Made by a program: the position numbers and the translations under genes
Source: Canna indica
Taxonomy: Eukaryota > Streptophyta > Magnoliopsida > Zingiberales > Cannaceae
Direction: 5' to 3'
DNA: 64,000 nt
NCBI GenBank assembly: GCA_034359265.1
Contig: CP136892.1
Span: 80,840,001-80,904,000 of the forward strand
Notes under the pieces: model-generated
What the model was told of the DNA's origin: nothing
Database searches by the model: none
What the model saw: only the letters and a program-made list of their open reading frames with translations
Shown here: piece by piece, positions 36,519 to 48,515 of the stretch
Layout: each line of letters begins with the position of its first letter
Position numbering within the stretch: the first letter of the stretch is position 1

Positions 36519-36975
36519 CTGCGACGCCCAATCTTTCGCAGTAGGTGTATCATCAGGGTCACCTACTCTCATAACCACCATCGCAGAACCATTCTGCGAC
36601 GGCTTATCATTCGCGGTAGGTGTATCATCAGGATCACCTACTCTCGTAACTATCATCGCAAAACCATTCTGCAACGGCCTATCCTTCGCAGTAGGTGTAT
36701 CATCAGGGTCACCTACTCTCATAATCGCCATCGCAGAACCATTCTGCGACGGCATTGCAACGACCTATCCTTCGCAGCAGGTGTATCATGAGGGTCACCT
36801 ACTCTCGTAATCGTCATCGCAGAACCATTCTGCGATGGCCTATCCTTCGCAGTAGGTGTATCATCAGGGTCGATCACCTACTCTCGTAACCACCATCGCA
36901 AAACTATTCCGCGATGGCATTGCGATGGCCTATCCTTCGTAGTAGGTGTAACCACCATCGCAAAACCATTTTGTG
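36519..36975. repeat. 75-bp minisatellite, about 6 units
   Basis: Units of about 75 bp carry TTCGCAGTAGGTGTATCATC, GGGTCACCTACTCTCGTAA, CATCGCAGAACCATTCTGCG. Inside each unit GTAGGTG and CACCTAC form a perfect 7-bp inverted pair around a 12-base spacer. The period is divisible by three, so long frames stay open on both strands; these are by-products. Later units carry insertions and the sixth is shortened. Confidence 0.88.
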
Positions 36976-37900
36976 ATAGGCTCATCGAAATGTATTTGCG
37001 ACAAAGTCTTTTGCGACGGATATCTGTCGTCGTAGAAGGTCTTGTCATGCAAAAACAATCATGAGTATATAGAGACATCATTAAAGCATGAAAATTTAAT
37101 TTTTATACAAAGATTTTTGCAAAATTAAATTCATACATTTTTCTTGAAAATTTGCCCAACTTTTCATATCATTTTTCATTTTATTTTAGATAACATAACT
37201 TTCCAATTCGTAACTTGCAAGTAGACATCATTAGTATCATAATGAAATAATATGTCAACTAGCAGAAGGTCTCTAATAATAGATATTTACCTAGAGCAAG
37301 TTTCATTTAATGAAATTTGCCTAAGTGCTAAGATTCTACCTACTCATGAGGATTCAAAGGTTGAACATGCAATTCTAATCATGAGTATAGAGACACCAAT
37401 CAATCATGAAAATTGAGGTATTAGACTAGAAATATGCAATAACCAAAAACATATCTCATCCATGAATTTAGCCAAACTTTTCATTCTAATTAGCCTTCCA
37501 TTTTATCATAACTTGCAAGTATACTTTATAAATAGAACATGAAATCAAATCTACATGCAAGCTATCAAACTAAATAGTGAAGAGAGAAACCAAGTATCAT
37601 TTATCAAATTCAACTTCACTAAATAGCATGGATTCATTTTCAAATAAATCTTCATGATAACAAAATAAATCAAGAGATCTCAAAATATGAATTTTTGGAA
37701 AATAAGATCTCCAACCCTTCCTATTGGTTAAAAACTGAAAGTCACAATTGGCCTACGATTTAGAACCGCAAGGTCGCTTAGGCCCATTACAGGCCACCTG
37801 GGTCTCCGAAGAGATCGGGAAATCAAAAATCAAAAACGTTTTTGAAATATATTAAAAGCGGGGAAAATCAATCAATTTTAAGCATGTATCATAACTCCAA
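36976..37900. other. Noncoding, possible CACTA subterminal remnant then AT-rich DNA
   Basis: Near 37000-37060 GCGACAAAG, TTGCGACGG and GTCGTCGTAG motifs resemble CACTA subterminal motifs like those at 51245-51475. After that, AT-rich sequence with recurring CATGAAAATT / ATCATGAGTATAGAGACA phrases. No gene. Confidence 0.4.
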
Positions 37901-38139
37901 CTTAGATAAAGCAAAGGGATATAGGAGATGATACCGGAATAGTTTTGATGTCAACTTTACCTAAGGCATCAAGGTAGCTTAAAGTTGCAACCAATGAAGG
38001 ATTCATCATTCAAGTCCATGGTCAACTCCAATACACCACTTCTCATTCATCCTTGTGTGGTAGCTTCCCTTACAAAAGAAGATGAGACTTTTGGTACCCA
38101 AATGGCTTTAGGTCCTTGGGGGTGAGTTGGCCTAGGAAT

Positions 38140-39443
38140 TCAAAGTGTCTTAACTACACTTGGATTTTTCTTAAATGCACAAGCAAAAATAGCATGGCCA
38201 AAAATATCACAACAAAAATAATGTCCATTGAATTTCTTTTTATTTATGCTATGGACATTAGATCTATCATTTGAATGCTTGACATGTGAGACATGATGAG
38301 TATGAGCATTCTTAAATGAAACATTCTTATTTTGAACATGAGGTTTAAATGTGAAATGCCTAACATGAGAATGATTATGAACATTGACATTCTTTACATA
38401 GGTATTTTTTATTCTAGTGTTCTTAGTAGATGAAGTATTTTTGAATTCATTTACTTTCTTATTCAATAAGATAACCTCACTTTTCAAATCATTCATTGAT
38501 CTTTGAATAACATGCAATTGAATTTTTAGCATGTTATTTTCATTTTTATGTTTCAACTCATTAACTTCTAAAGTTAATGTATCATGGCAATGACCAATCA
38601 TGCTAGTTTTCAATTTTTCATTTTCACTCTTCAACTCATGCACATGATTAACAAGCTTCAAGTTTTCTTTCTTCAATTTTTGTTCTCTTTATTCTTTTTC
38701 ACAAGCAAGACATACATTTTTTGATATTCATCAACTAGTTCCTCATATGGCATGTCAAATGAATTAGAGGAGCTATGACTATCATTATCAATGAAATTTT
38801 TATCATGACAAGAGGTGGAGGGATTTACCTCAGTTTTTAATCCCATGAGGCACAATTGAGAAGTAGCTCTATTGTCATGATGAGAGGATGCTTCGAGGGA
38901 CTCGAAGGACGATGTAGAAGCATTTGACCTCTTCCTTGCTTTGTTTTTCAATAATGGGCAATTCTTCTTGATATGCCCCTTCTCCTTGCACAAATGGCAA
39001 ATCATATTCCTTTTCCGATTTCTTGTGCTCTTATGACTAGAGACACTATGGGCTTCAAAAACCATGTTCGTATTGGATGGATGACAATTGTCATCACTCC
39101 CTTCATCAAATGTATTAAGCTCTTCGATTTTTGCATAATTATAGAGCATATTTAAGGTAGCTCAAATATTGAAAGCGGAAGTGCAATGCATGATCTTTTC
39201 AAAAATCTTATCATCCAAAGAACAAAATATACAATTTGTAGCTTTAATATTTAATTCAAACATATCAATTTGTTCTTGGGTCCATGCATTTATATTTTCC
39301 TTAGGTTCAACATATTGGATTTTTACCATCTTAAAAATACCTAAACTTTGGGTCTTTAGAAAGGTGTACATCCTAGATTTCCATAGACCAAAGTTCGAGA
39401 CATCGAACCTAGGAGGTGCGAAAACAACCGACTCTAGAGTCAT
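38140..39443 (-). pseudogene. copia Gag protein, frameshifted
   Basis: Starts ATG at 39443 with PPRFDVSNFGLWKSRM and later NAWTQEQIDMFELN typical of copia Gag. A stop after about 93 codons (39162) and frame changes near 39150 and 38675 break it; much of the central Gag is missing. Then zinc knuckle CHLCKEKGHIKKNC (about 39002-38960), an acidic linker, a coiled coil (about 38690-38440), and a second knuckle-like CCDIFGHAIFAC. The same two-knuckle layout with a coiled coil between is seen in the copia at 16792-17700. Confidence 0.82.
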
Positions 39444-39494
39444 TTCAAGATCGAGATAAGGTGTAGAAGAGATGGTGAAATCTCAAGCTACGAA

Positions 39495-39511
39495 CCTGCT
39501 CTAATACCAAT
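39495..39511 (-). other. Primer binding site of the copia fragment
   Basis: ATTGGTATTAGAGCAGG on the - strand directly follows the LTR end CCAATA. It matches the usual TGGTATCAGAGC signal complementary to initiator tRNA-Met, with one change. Confidence 0.85.
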
Positions 39512-41070
39512 TATTGGCGAAATTGCGATACTAGAGGGGGTTGAATAGTGTGTTTACTAATATAATTAACCTAAATCCACTTTTAACCGTTTACTTAGAT
39601 TGGTTTAGGCAATTTGCAATTCGATAATTATATGTGGAAGCGATAAATGATAATGTAATAAAAACAAGCAATAATAACAATGCAAACACAAGATATTTAT
39701 AGTGGTTCGGCCCTAATGCCTACTCCACTACCTAAGCATCCCGCTTAGGATTTTCAAACTAGGTTTTACTAGATTATATCGAGTTTCTCTTACAACGAGG
39801 ACTTTTCACCGAAAAGTCTCCGCTCTCTAACCGAAGGCACTTCCACACCCGGAAGTATCCCGCCTTCCTACCGAGAGCACTTTCCTACCTCAACCTAAGG
39901 GACAACTAGAACTAATCCTAGTAATACTCTGTTTACATAAGTGGCTTTACTCCTTCTACACCAAGGATACCACTTCACCCAATTCAAGACCTAACACCCG
40001 ATCTTACAAACTCAAATTAAACAAACAGTTAAAATAACAGATAAAATACAATCAAAAGAGCTAAATAATAAAACCAATGTTTGCAAGCTCCTTTCACAGC
40101 CTTGGAACCTCCAACTCGCCGAGGGGATGAACTCGAGTCAGTTTCCGAGTTGAGGCAGCAGCTGGCGCTTGAGAAGGTGTTCGTGAAAATAGCAGAGCTC
40201 GCTTCAATTACTCTTTGGAAGGCTCAAATCTTCCTTTTAATGGCTCAATAAACTATGTGTGATCAAGGAAGAGGTGTTAAAAATGAGTAGATGAGGTATA
40301 TTTATACCCTCACCAAGAAACGACGGCTCAACTGATAAATTTCTATCTGTTGCAGGCCATCGGTCGAATGGTCGATCGACCGACTGGTCGACTAGTCATT
40401 CGACCGCTCCATTCTTCTCTTTGGTCGGTCGACCGACGGGTCGATCGCCCAGACGCAAATCGCGCGATCCGTCATCCGGTCGACCGATGCGATCTTGCGT
40501 CTTTGGCTTATACATAGGTCGGTCGACCGCCAACCTTACTACCCATTTTGGGCTTCGGTCGATCGACCGCCCGACGCAAAACTTGCAATTTTACATTCGG
40601 TCGACCGATGGGTCGACCGACGCAAGCTGCGTCTTTTTCATCCCTATGTTCGGTCGACCGACGGGTCGACCGAATGGCTACTGCCAAATTTTACCTACAT
40701 TCGGTCGACCGCCTGGTCGACCAAACCTAGGCTGAATTTGATTTTTCAGCCTAGTTTCTTCCGCGCTTTGTTTTCGGGTTCCGGCTTTCAACGACTATCG
40801 ACTTGGAGAGCTTTCATGTAATCTTTGAGCCCGTCCAATACGTCTTTGGTGCACGCGTCGCTCTTCGAGAAGTTTCCGCGACGAACCTAAGCGCGATGAT
40901 CAATGTCCTTCCGATTTTCGATTTCTCTGATTTTTTCGATCGAGAACATCGAACGCTAATTGATATGAAACCTGAAAGATATTCTCAATGAAATCATTAG
41001 TCCCATGTTTGTTATCATCAAAACCATCAAAACCGAGATTAAGGCTAAGGTTGAAAACCTAAAACCAACA
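39512..41070 (-). repeat. LTR of the copia fragment
   Basis: 1559 bp, TGTTGG at 41070 to CCAATA at 39512 on the - strand. A TATA-like GTATAAATATACC lies near 40310-40296. The section 40365-40735 is a dense array of GGTCGACCG palindromes like that in the LTRs of the 15.5-kb element, although most other LTR sequence differs. Confidence 0.87.
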
Positions 41071-43984
41071 AACAGACCCCAAATTTTATCCGGTAAAATA
41101 TTATGAAATGCAATAGGGAGTAGTCTCTGCATGAACACATGATAGTCATGACTTTTCATTCCTGATATTTTACCTTCGTCTACATTGACGCATCGAGTTA
41201 AATTAGATGCATAGTCATCTGGTAATTTGAGATCTTTTATCCACTAGCAAACATTTTTTTGTTGTTGCTTACTGAGAACATAAGAGGCTTTCCGTTTCAC
41301 TTGTTTGTCATTCACCTCCTGTAAATCTAAATCTGGACGTTTGCAATATACTTTCAAGTCCATTCTTTCCTTCACATTATCTTTTATTTTTCCTACAAAA
41401 TCCATCAATGTATTAAAAATATTCTCGAACACATTCTTTTCAATGTGCATCACGTCCAAATTATGTCGAACTAGTAATGAGCTCCAGTAAGGCAGTTCCC
41501 AAAATATACTTTTTTTAACCCAATTGTGTCTTTCTCTAAAACCACTAATTCTGTCAACCTCTCCGAATGTGATGTCTGGAAACACAGAATCCCGAGCTAG
41601 CATTTGATTACCAGACAAACGCGAAGGTGGTCCGTCTTTTTCCACTCCGCCCTTGATGAATTTATCTCTATTTCTCTGGTATGGATGATCAAGTGGCAAA
41701 AATTGACGATGACAGTCAAAGTATGAAATCTTTTGTCCATGCCGAAGACTGAATGCTTTTGTTTGTTACATACAATACGGACAATCAAGCCTCCCGTGTG
41801 TGCTCCAACCAGACAACATAGCATATACCGAAAATTCACTAATTGTCACTACAAAAAAAATAAGAATTTGTGGTAAAATTTTGGAGTGGCCAACAACAAT
41901 TGGCCACAAAAGGTGTAATCTATGATGAAATTTATGGTAAAATTATTTTTGTGGTTAAAAGTATAAGTTCGAACAAATTTTGACAAATTTTCTAATTTTG
42001 CCACTATGTTTGCCACTAATAATTGAGTCAACGTTCAAAATTTATAGTTTTTTAAATTTATGACAACATATTTTGCCACTAATTCAAAACACTCTATCAT
42101 GGCAAGCGTTTGCGACAAATTTTTTGCCACAAGTTTGTCACGATATTCCGTGGCAAACGTTTGCGACAACATCTTTGCCACAATTTTATCGCGATATTCT
42201 ATGGCAAATTACGTGTGCCATAGATGATAAAATAATTTAAAAAATTATTGGCAAAATCTTAGGTGGGTATTTTTGCCTCCGAGTTTAACTTATCTCTAAC
42301 CCTAATCGACTAATACACATAGTATCTTTCTAATTTTTAGGCGGGTATTTATCTTTCTCTCTCTTTTTTCCCATTCTCCCAACTCCTCCCTACTCGACAA
42401 CTCTCCTTCCCCAATCTTCCGACTGCAGCTGCACAGTACAGACGCCGTGCCCCAAGAGCTCGACGCTGGCCGGAGTTCAACGTCTTCCCCCGCCGTCTGT
42501 CACTGACTCTCCCGACTCTTCTCCCCCACACGGCCACGAAAATCTCCTAACCCCTATTCCCCTTCTCCCCCATATCAGCAGTCGGCACCCGGCAGAATTG
42601 GCAGATCTCTTTCGGCGAGCCTCCTCTTTGGCTCTTTTCGGTCGCTCCTCAGGCGGGCCTCCTCTTTCCAGCGGACGGTAATATCCCATTCTCCCTCTCT
42701 CCTTCACACCGGCGCCCTAACCTACACCCTAACTTTTTGCTCATCTCCTGCAATCCTTCTCACCTGACAACGCCGGAAACCTTCAGTCTCATCTCCTCAT
42801 CCGCAGGCGGCAGCAATAGGTTAGAAATTAAATTTTTTATTTCCTACACTATAACATTTTAGATATTTTATAGCGTTTAAAGATAGCAGTCTACATGAAT
42901 GCTATGGTAACTAAGGTTAATTTAAGGCGGTAATATTAGCACCCTCACAAATTGGGGCTAAATTAAGGGCGCGATTCCTAAAATCTTATTTTGCGACATT
43001 CGTAGGTTTCGTTGAAGAATGTTCTCACTCGATCGCTCCCTCTCGAGGTCTCTCTCTCCACTCGCTGCCTGCGCCCCTCACTGCCGATATCCCTCTCCCT
43101 CCCCAGGTCGGAAGCCCTCTCGCTAGATCCAAGATTAGATCAATGGTATGACATTCTCGCCTCTCTAATTGATCTTTGTATTGCTTGATTTCGATCTCGT
43201 AGGTGGGGGCGTGGGAGTGATGCTGATCAAGTTCGAGACAATTGATCTTCATCCCCTAATTGTCTTTATGTTGATGTTTGAATCTCACATGTTGTCCTTT
43301 GTTTTCCTTGATGTCAACTTTGCTGTTCTTAGATTTTACACCCCACCATATTCTCATATTTTATCCCAAAGCCAAGAACTTTTAGCAACTTTATTTGTCC
43401 ACCAAATTTTTTTCCTTCTATTGCAGTTATTTTCTTTTGTTTCCTTCAAGGTCAGAATACATTGTCATTGTGAATGAAAAATTATTGACCCCTTCATGTC
43501 ATTTTTGAACATAGCAGTCAGCAAGCAACAAGAGGGTGAGAGTCAAATAAAGTAAGGTGCTTTGAATGTGTAAGACAAGACTGACTTATTGGTTGATTGT
43601 ATCAATCTGAGATCCGCCAGTAATCTGAATGTCTTTTGCTTAAGGTTTTGCTAGTTGCTGGTGAGACTTGCAGTGTTGTGGATATTTGCCCAAGCATGTA
43701 GTTGTGTTCTTTTATGAGAGAGATTTGGGTAAAGTAATGCATAAAATTGGCTTATTAGTATACAATCGATAGGTCAGTTTTATATTTGTAATACTCATAA
43801 TTATTTCATGATAAATCCTTGTTCATTTTTAATTACACAAACACCAATATTTTTTGTCACTTAAGCTCATATGAGATGTACATCAGAAGTGCTTTTATAT
43901 CACCGATTTGGTTCAATCATGTCTTTTTTCCTACTACATGCTTCTTCTCAATGTTTAATTAAATTTGTTTTCTAATCCAATAAG

Positions 43985-44109
43985 GCAATTACATGCCTAG
44001 CATTTAGCATGGATGGAGTTACGCTGGTGTCTGGTTTTGGAGGATAGTTTTGTTCAAGTTTGGGATACAAGAACTAAGCATATTACTTATGTACTGAAAC
44101 ACGCAAAAG
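43985..44109 (+). pseudogene. Captured WD40-repeat exon fragment
   Basis: After an AG acceptor the frame reads AITCLAFSMDGVTLVSG, then after one extra G, DSFVQVWDTRTKHITYVLKHA, followed by a GT donor. This is a complete WD40 blade signature. The wording is closest to the RID3/IPI3 (WDR18) type of plant WD40 protein, but that assignment is tentative. The frameshift between the two halves shows it is not a functional exon now. Confidence 0.65.
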
Positions 44110-46290
44110 GTACATTGTGACAGTACTGATTTCTAGTTCTGAATGTTTTATTTGAATCTCTTGTGATATTTGGTTCAACATTAGATAGATGTATAGGTGT
44201 AGTAACTCTAAGTCACTCTGATTTATCCATTGTAAACAAAATAGGTCACTCTGATTTATCCAGGGTCATGTCAGCTTTTGGTCATCTAAAGGTGCTGCAC
44301 TTTGGAGCCAAATGCAATTTCGATCGAAACTTGTAGAAGAGAACTGTATAGGCCTGTACGTTACCTTAACTATTGCTAGGCCTGATCTTGGACTTGTGCA
44401 TGAACAGCTAGGAAATAGGACATGGAAAAAAAATGAATGGAAGGGAAGTAACATAGTTTTTCTCATATATTTGTTTTTTCCTTCTAAGTTCTAAATCTTT
44501 GCTAATACAACTTCGAGATGCTAAAGTTAAATATACTACAAATACTATTTATCTTTTATCTTTATCTAATATCAATTATCAGTTAATCCATATGTAAGTT
44601 ATCTTTTTATTAAAAACTATACTTGGTAAAATAAAGCTAGATTGGTAGGAGTGACTATAGGACATGGTTGTACTAAATTGGGCAGCAAAGTAATGTTTAG
44701 ATGCTTATTTTCTATTTAACAACAAGATATACTATTTATAAGACAAGTAGAATAATAGCATATTTCATGTCATTATTTCTTATAGAAACTTTAAACATTA
44801 GCTAAGTCTTTCTACAAATTTAAACTCATGGACAAACATGTAGCTTAAGGAATGACATTAAACTATAGGACCTTAATATTTTAGCATGCGGGTAGTAAAT
44901 AATGATGTAATATAGTCCAGAATCTCAAGTCATAAGAGGTTAGAATTCAAAATAGGAATAGAAATAAAAATAGCATACATGAAAGAAAATACAACAATTA
45001 ATCAACCTTAGGATCCTCAATGATCAAGAACAGAGTCCTCTAACTCAAGACGGGAGACAAAACACAAGATTGCACATGAAGTTAATATTGTGTTCTAGTC
45101 ACGAGCTATGAGACAACTATAATGCCTTATGAACCTGAATGTTGTTCTAGTCTTGATGCTGCTCACATGCATTATTTCAACATGTGCCTTATTCAAATGA
45201 TTTCATAATGTTATGCATTCCTGTGATTGTTCTATCCATATCTTTTATTATCCATAGAATGATGTCAATATAAGTGCCTTTTTGTTGGGGTAACCCTTCC
45301 CGTGTGTCTCAATTTTGTGGGAGGTGTTGAGATGAGACTTCAAAATAATTGTTTGACCAATGAGTTTTGCTTAGAGTTGTATATATATATTTGCAATTTA
45401 ATTTACTAAAACATACTACATTCAAGCAAATGAATGTAAAACATGATTCTCATGTTGAGTCATGATTTCACTGACCATGTTCTGTTATCAAGTCTTAAAA
45501 CATGTTTCTATTTGTGTTCTTCTCCTCCACCACTGCATCCCTCTTACTCTTCTCCTCCTTCAGATTTGCGATTTAGGTAGTCCTATTTTATTCGATTCAG
45601 ATCATTAGGGAAGCTAACAAAGCTGCATTTCCTGTATGATCTGTCCATCCTTTCAATAAATGATATGGTTCTTGCTTAGTAAAGAGATTTCTCTAATCTT
45701 TCTTCATACAGTTAATACTTATTATATATATTCCTTATAAGTATATAATATGCTATTTAGTTTTAGATAGATTTATTGTAATCACTATTGTAATATGATA
45801 TTTAATTAATTTTGCATTAAGAGTTCATGAACATTAACTCGATCAAATAGCTAAATAAGACTTGATTATACACAAAGCTTGCATATTTACGTCATTAGGT
45901 TATAATATATTGCAATTTTTTGTTTGCAATTTTCTGGTTGGAACTAATGAGGCGGTGTTCTTACTTCCCTTCTTTTGCAGGAGAAAAAGAAGAGGAAATA
46001 AGGCAAACCTAGCAGATGTACTGTAACTTCTTTTTATTTGGGGCAGTGTTATCTTTTTTTTTTGGCGTACAGACTATTTTGCGTACCTATTATAACGTCT
46101 TTTTAATAGATATTAAATACTTTGGACTATTTCGTGTTGGTAGATAATATTATTTTTGATGTATTTGGTCTAATGTTGAATTTATTTTAAATTTGTTAAT
46201 GGTTGGATATATAGGTGGTTGGTTGTATACCTACTAAGTTGTAGGTTTTATAATTAGCAAGTGGATTATTATATTAATGAATGATTAATT
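44110..46290. other. Interior of the 5-kb CACTA, no gene assigned
   Basis: AT-rich, intron-like sequence with no open frame of interest. It may be intron and flanking DNA captured with the WD40 exon, but no further exon is recognised. Confidence 0.4.
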
Positions 46291-48310
46291 GTTAAATTTT
46301 GTGTGTTTGTGGCAAATTTATTTATTATAGATTCTCAAAGTCATAGCAAACTCATTACATATTGTGGCAAAATCATCACTAATATTATGACAATAATCTA
46401 AATTTAAAATCATGTTAGTGGCAAATTTATTTTAACGATTAATGACAAAGGATCAAACATACTGTGGCAAAAAGTTTTATAGCAAATTTGATATTTAGTG
46501 GCAAAATGTAACACAATATCAGTGGCAAATTTCATATATTTTTGCCACATAAAGGATTTTAGAAAGAGCAAAATAATGACAAACGTTTATTAATAAGTGG
46601 CAAAAATTTTTGCCATAAATGATATGTGACATAAGCAAGCCTCATTTGCCACAATAGGGTGGAGGTAGTTTGACTTTTTCATTTGCCACTAAAGAAATTG
46701 TAATTCGTGGCAATATGCGAAAGTTCGCCACAAAAGTCAAAAATGACCTTTAGCGGCGAACCTAATGTGGAAAACGGTTGACGGACACTTTTTTGCCACT
46801 GAATCATCATTTTGCCACTGTAGGTCACTACTGTGGCAAAAATAGCTTGCCACTAATTCCAATTTTTTTTGTAGTGTGTCCACAACAATGCGGCTCTCAA
46901 GTTGAAATTCCTTTTTTGATGAATATCATAAGTGATGACTATGTCGTCCCACAAGTTTTTAAAATCATCAATTAACGGTCGAAGGAACATATCCAATTAT
47001 TTTCTTGTTCCCCTTGGTCCTGGGATTACCATACTCAAAAATATGAAATCATCTTTCATGCACATTGACGGCGGCAAATTATAGGCTGTGAGGAGCACCG
47101 GCCAAACAAAATATAAAGTGGATGATTGACCGAATGGATTGAACCTATCAATACATAACCCTTGTCTGACATTTCTAGGATCACTTGCAAACGATGGATA
47201 ACATCGATCAAGATGTTTCCATGCTTCACTGTCAGACGGGTGAGTCATAACATTCGGATCACGACTCTTAGCATGTCATATCATATGTTGGGCTATTTTT
47301 TCAGACATAAACAATCGCTTCAATCTGAGAATTGTCGAGAAATACCGAAGAACCTTAAACGGTATATCTTTCTGTCTACTCGAATATTTCTCTTTGTACC
47401 GTGGATGTTCACATGTTGGACACTGAGTCAAGTCTGCATATTCACGATAATAGAGAATGCAGTTGTTCTGACATGCATGAATTTTTTGATATCCTATACC
47501 AAGTGTCTTCATCATCTTTTTTGTCTTATTGAAACTGTCCTCCAATTTATTATCTTTAGGCAACGCTTTGTGAAAAAGCTCAGAAAACCGATTATATGTT
47601 ATCTCAGTTACGTTGCAATCAGACTTAATATTTAACATTTGAGTCATTATTGACAACTTTGAATATTCATCACAGCCTTCATACAATGATTCATATGCAG
47701 CTTTCAGTAAATCATAAAATTGTATTGCTTCTGGATTTGGTAACTCTATTTGAATTTTCAGTTGTACTTGTGGCTCATACTCTATATCCATTGTCGCTTC
47801 AGTACTTGACGACTAACCTCCTAATTCTGTGTGATGCATTGGCAACCTTCGGAATTCACGATCGCCCAGAGCATCCAAGACCATATTTCGATATGATTGC
47901 TCAATGAATGTTATATGAGTTGCGGATGAAGATCCAATATTAGACGACTGGCCTCCTAATTCATACGATGACATGCCTATAAATGACTCCCCGTGTGAAA
48001 TCCATCGATAGTAACGATTCATGAAACCATTTCTGTATAGGTGCAATGTCACAGCCTGTCAGTCTAGGAAAAACAAGTTGACACATCGACGACACGGACA
48101 TCTGATTTTGTCAACACTGACAAATTGCGGATTTGAATATGCGAAGTTCAAAAATTTCTGAACACCACTCTTGAATTCTTCAAGTAAACCTCCACGGTAC
48201 ATCCGACGGTACATCCAACTACAATCTTCCGTCATGATTCTGTACGTGATATATCACAATAATTACTTCTTTAGAAATCTTCATAGGTGGGGGTGGTCCT
48301 ATTTCATTCG

Positions 48311-48515
48311 GGAATCAAATTATTCTACTTGCATTTAAATATTCTTTTTAACATTCAATTTCAGTTGAAATTCCAGCAGCATTTCCCTACTGTTCTCCAA
48401 GCAAGTATGCATATCATCTGGTCGCATACTTGGAGAACAAGGGATATCTGCTAGAATTTCAAATCGAAATGAATGTTTAAAATATTTAACTGCAAGTAGA
48501 ATAATTTTGATCTCA
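48311..48515. repeat. 205-bp long hairpin (inverted repeat with ~95-bp arms)
   Basis: The left arm (from GAATCAAATTATTCTAC to GTTCTCCAAGCAAGTATGC) and right arm (GCATACTTGGAGAACA to GTAGAATAATTTTGATCTC) are imperfect inverted copies around a loop of about 13 bases (ATATCATCTGGTC). It lies about 75 bp upstream of the TNP2 start codon. It could be a foldback MITE or a small-RNA precursor. Confidence 0.8.

Larger units (their letters stand above)
37900..41070 (-). mobile_element. copia element fragment: one LTR plus gag
   Basis: On the - strand it reads: LTR 41070-39512, primer binding site ATTGGTATTAGAGCAGG (39511-39495, initiator tRNA-Met type), then gag down to about 38140. No pol follows, and no second LTR is found; the low-coordinate border near 37900 is uncertain. 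The LTR start at 41070 cuts into a TNP2 transposase frame, so it inserted in an older CACTA. Confidence 0.82.
41847..46876. mobile_element. CACTA element of 5030 bp inside the TNP2 gene
   Basis: Starts CACTACAAAAAAAAT and ends ATTTTTTTTGTAGTG, with 3-bp duplication TGT at 41844-41846 and 46877-46879. Subterminal zones (41865-42260 and 46290-46860) repeat TTGCCAC / GTGGCAA many times in both orientations. No transposase is recognisable. Inside are CT-rich leader-like segments (42340-42800, 43020-43145) and a WD40 exon fragment (43985-44109). Orientation is undetermined. Confidence 0.93.
41071..48235 (-). pseudogene. TNP2-type CACTA transposase, split and truncated
   Basis: Reading down the - strand from ATG 48235: an N-terminal Transpos_assoc-like zinc domain (EFKSGVQKFLNFAYSNPQF, KIRCPCRRC) with TGA at 48061-48059, then LHLYRNGF and SHGE; the TNP2 body IGYQKIHACQNNCILYY, CPTCEHPRYKEK, KVLRYFSTI, LFMSEKIAQHMI; DSEAWKHLD; FNLRAALLWT. 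Here a 5-kb CACTA (41847-46876) interrupts. The frame resumes with AMLSGWSTHGRL-like sequence, then FLPLDHPYQRNRDKF, KKSIFWELPYWSSLLVRHNL, DVMHIEKNVFENIFNTLM, ending at the LTR border (41070) after FHNILPDKIWG. Several stops and shifts are present (48059, 47276, 46995, 41695, 41244). Confidence 0.9.

Noticed and set aside
36405..36810. Three repetitive open frames (for example FAVGVSSGSPTL units)
   Set aside because: They arise because the minisatellite period is a multiple of three.
40421..40821. Overlapping frames rich in VDRP/GRPTGRP units
   Set aside because: They are translations of the GGTCGACCG palindrome block in the LTR.
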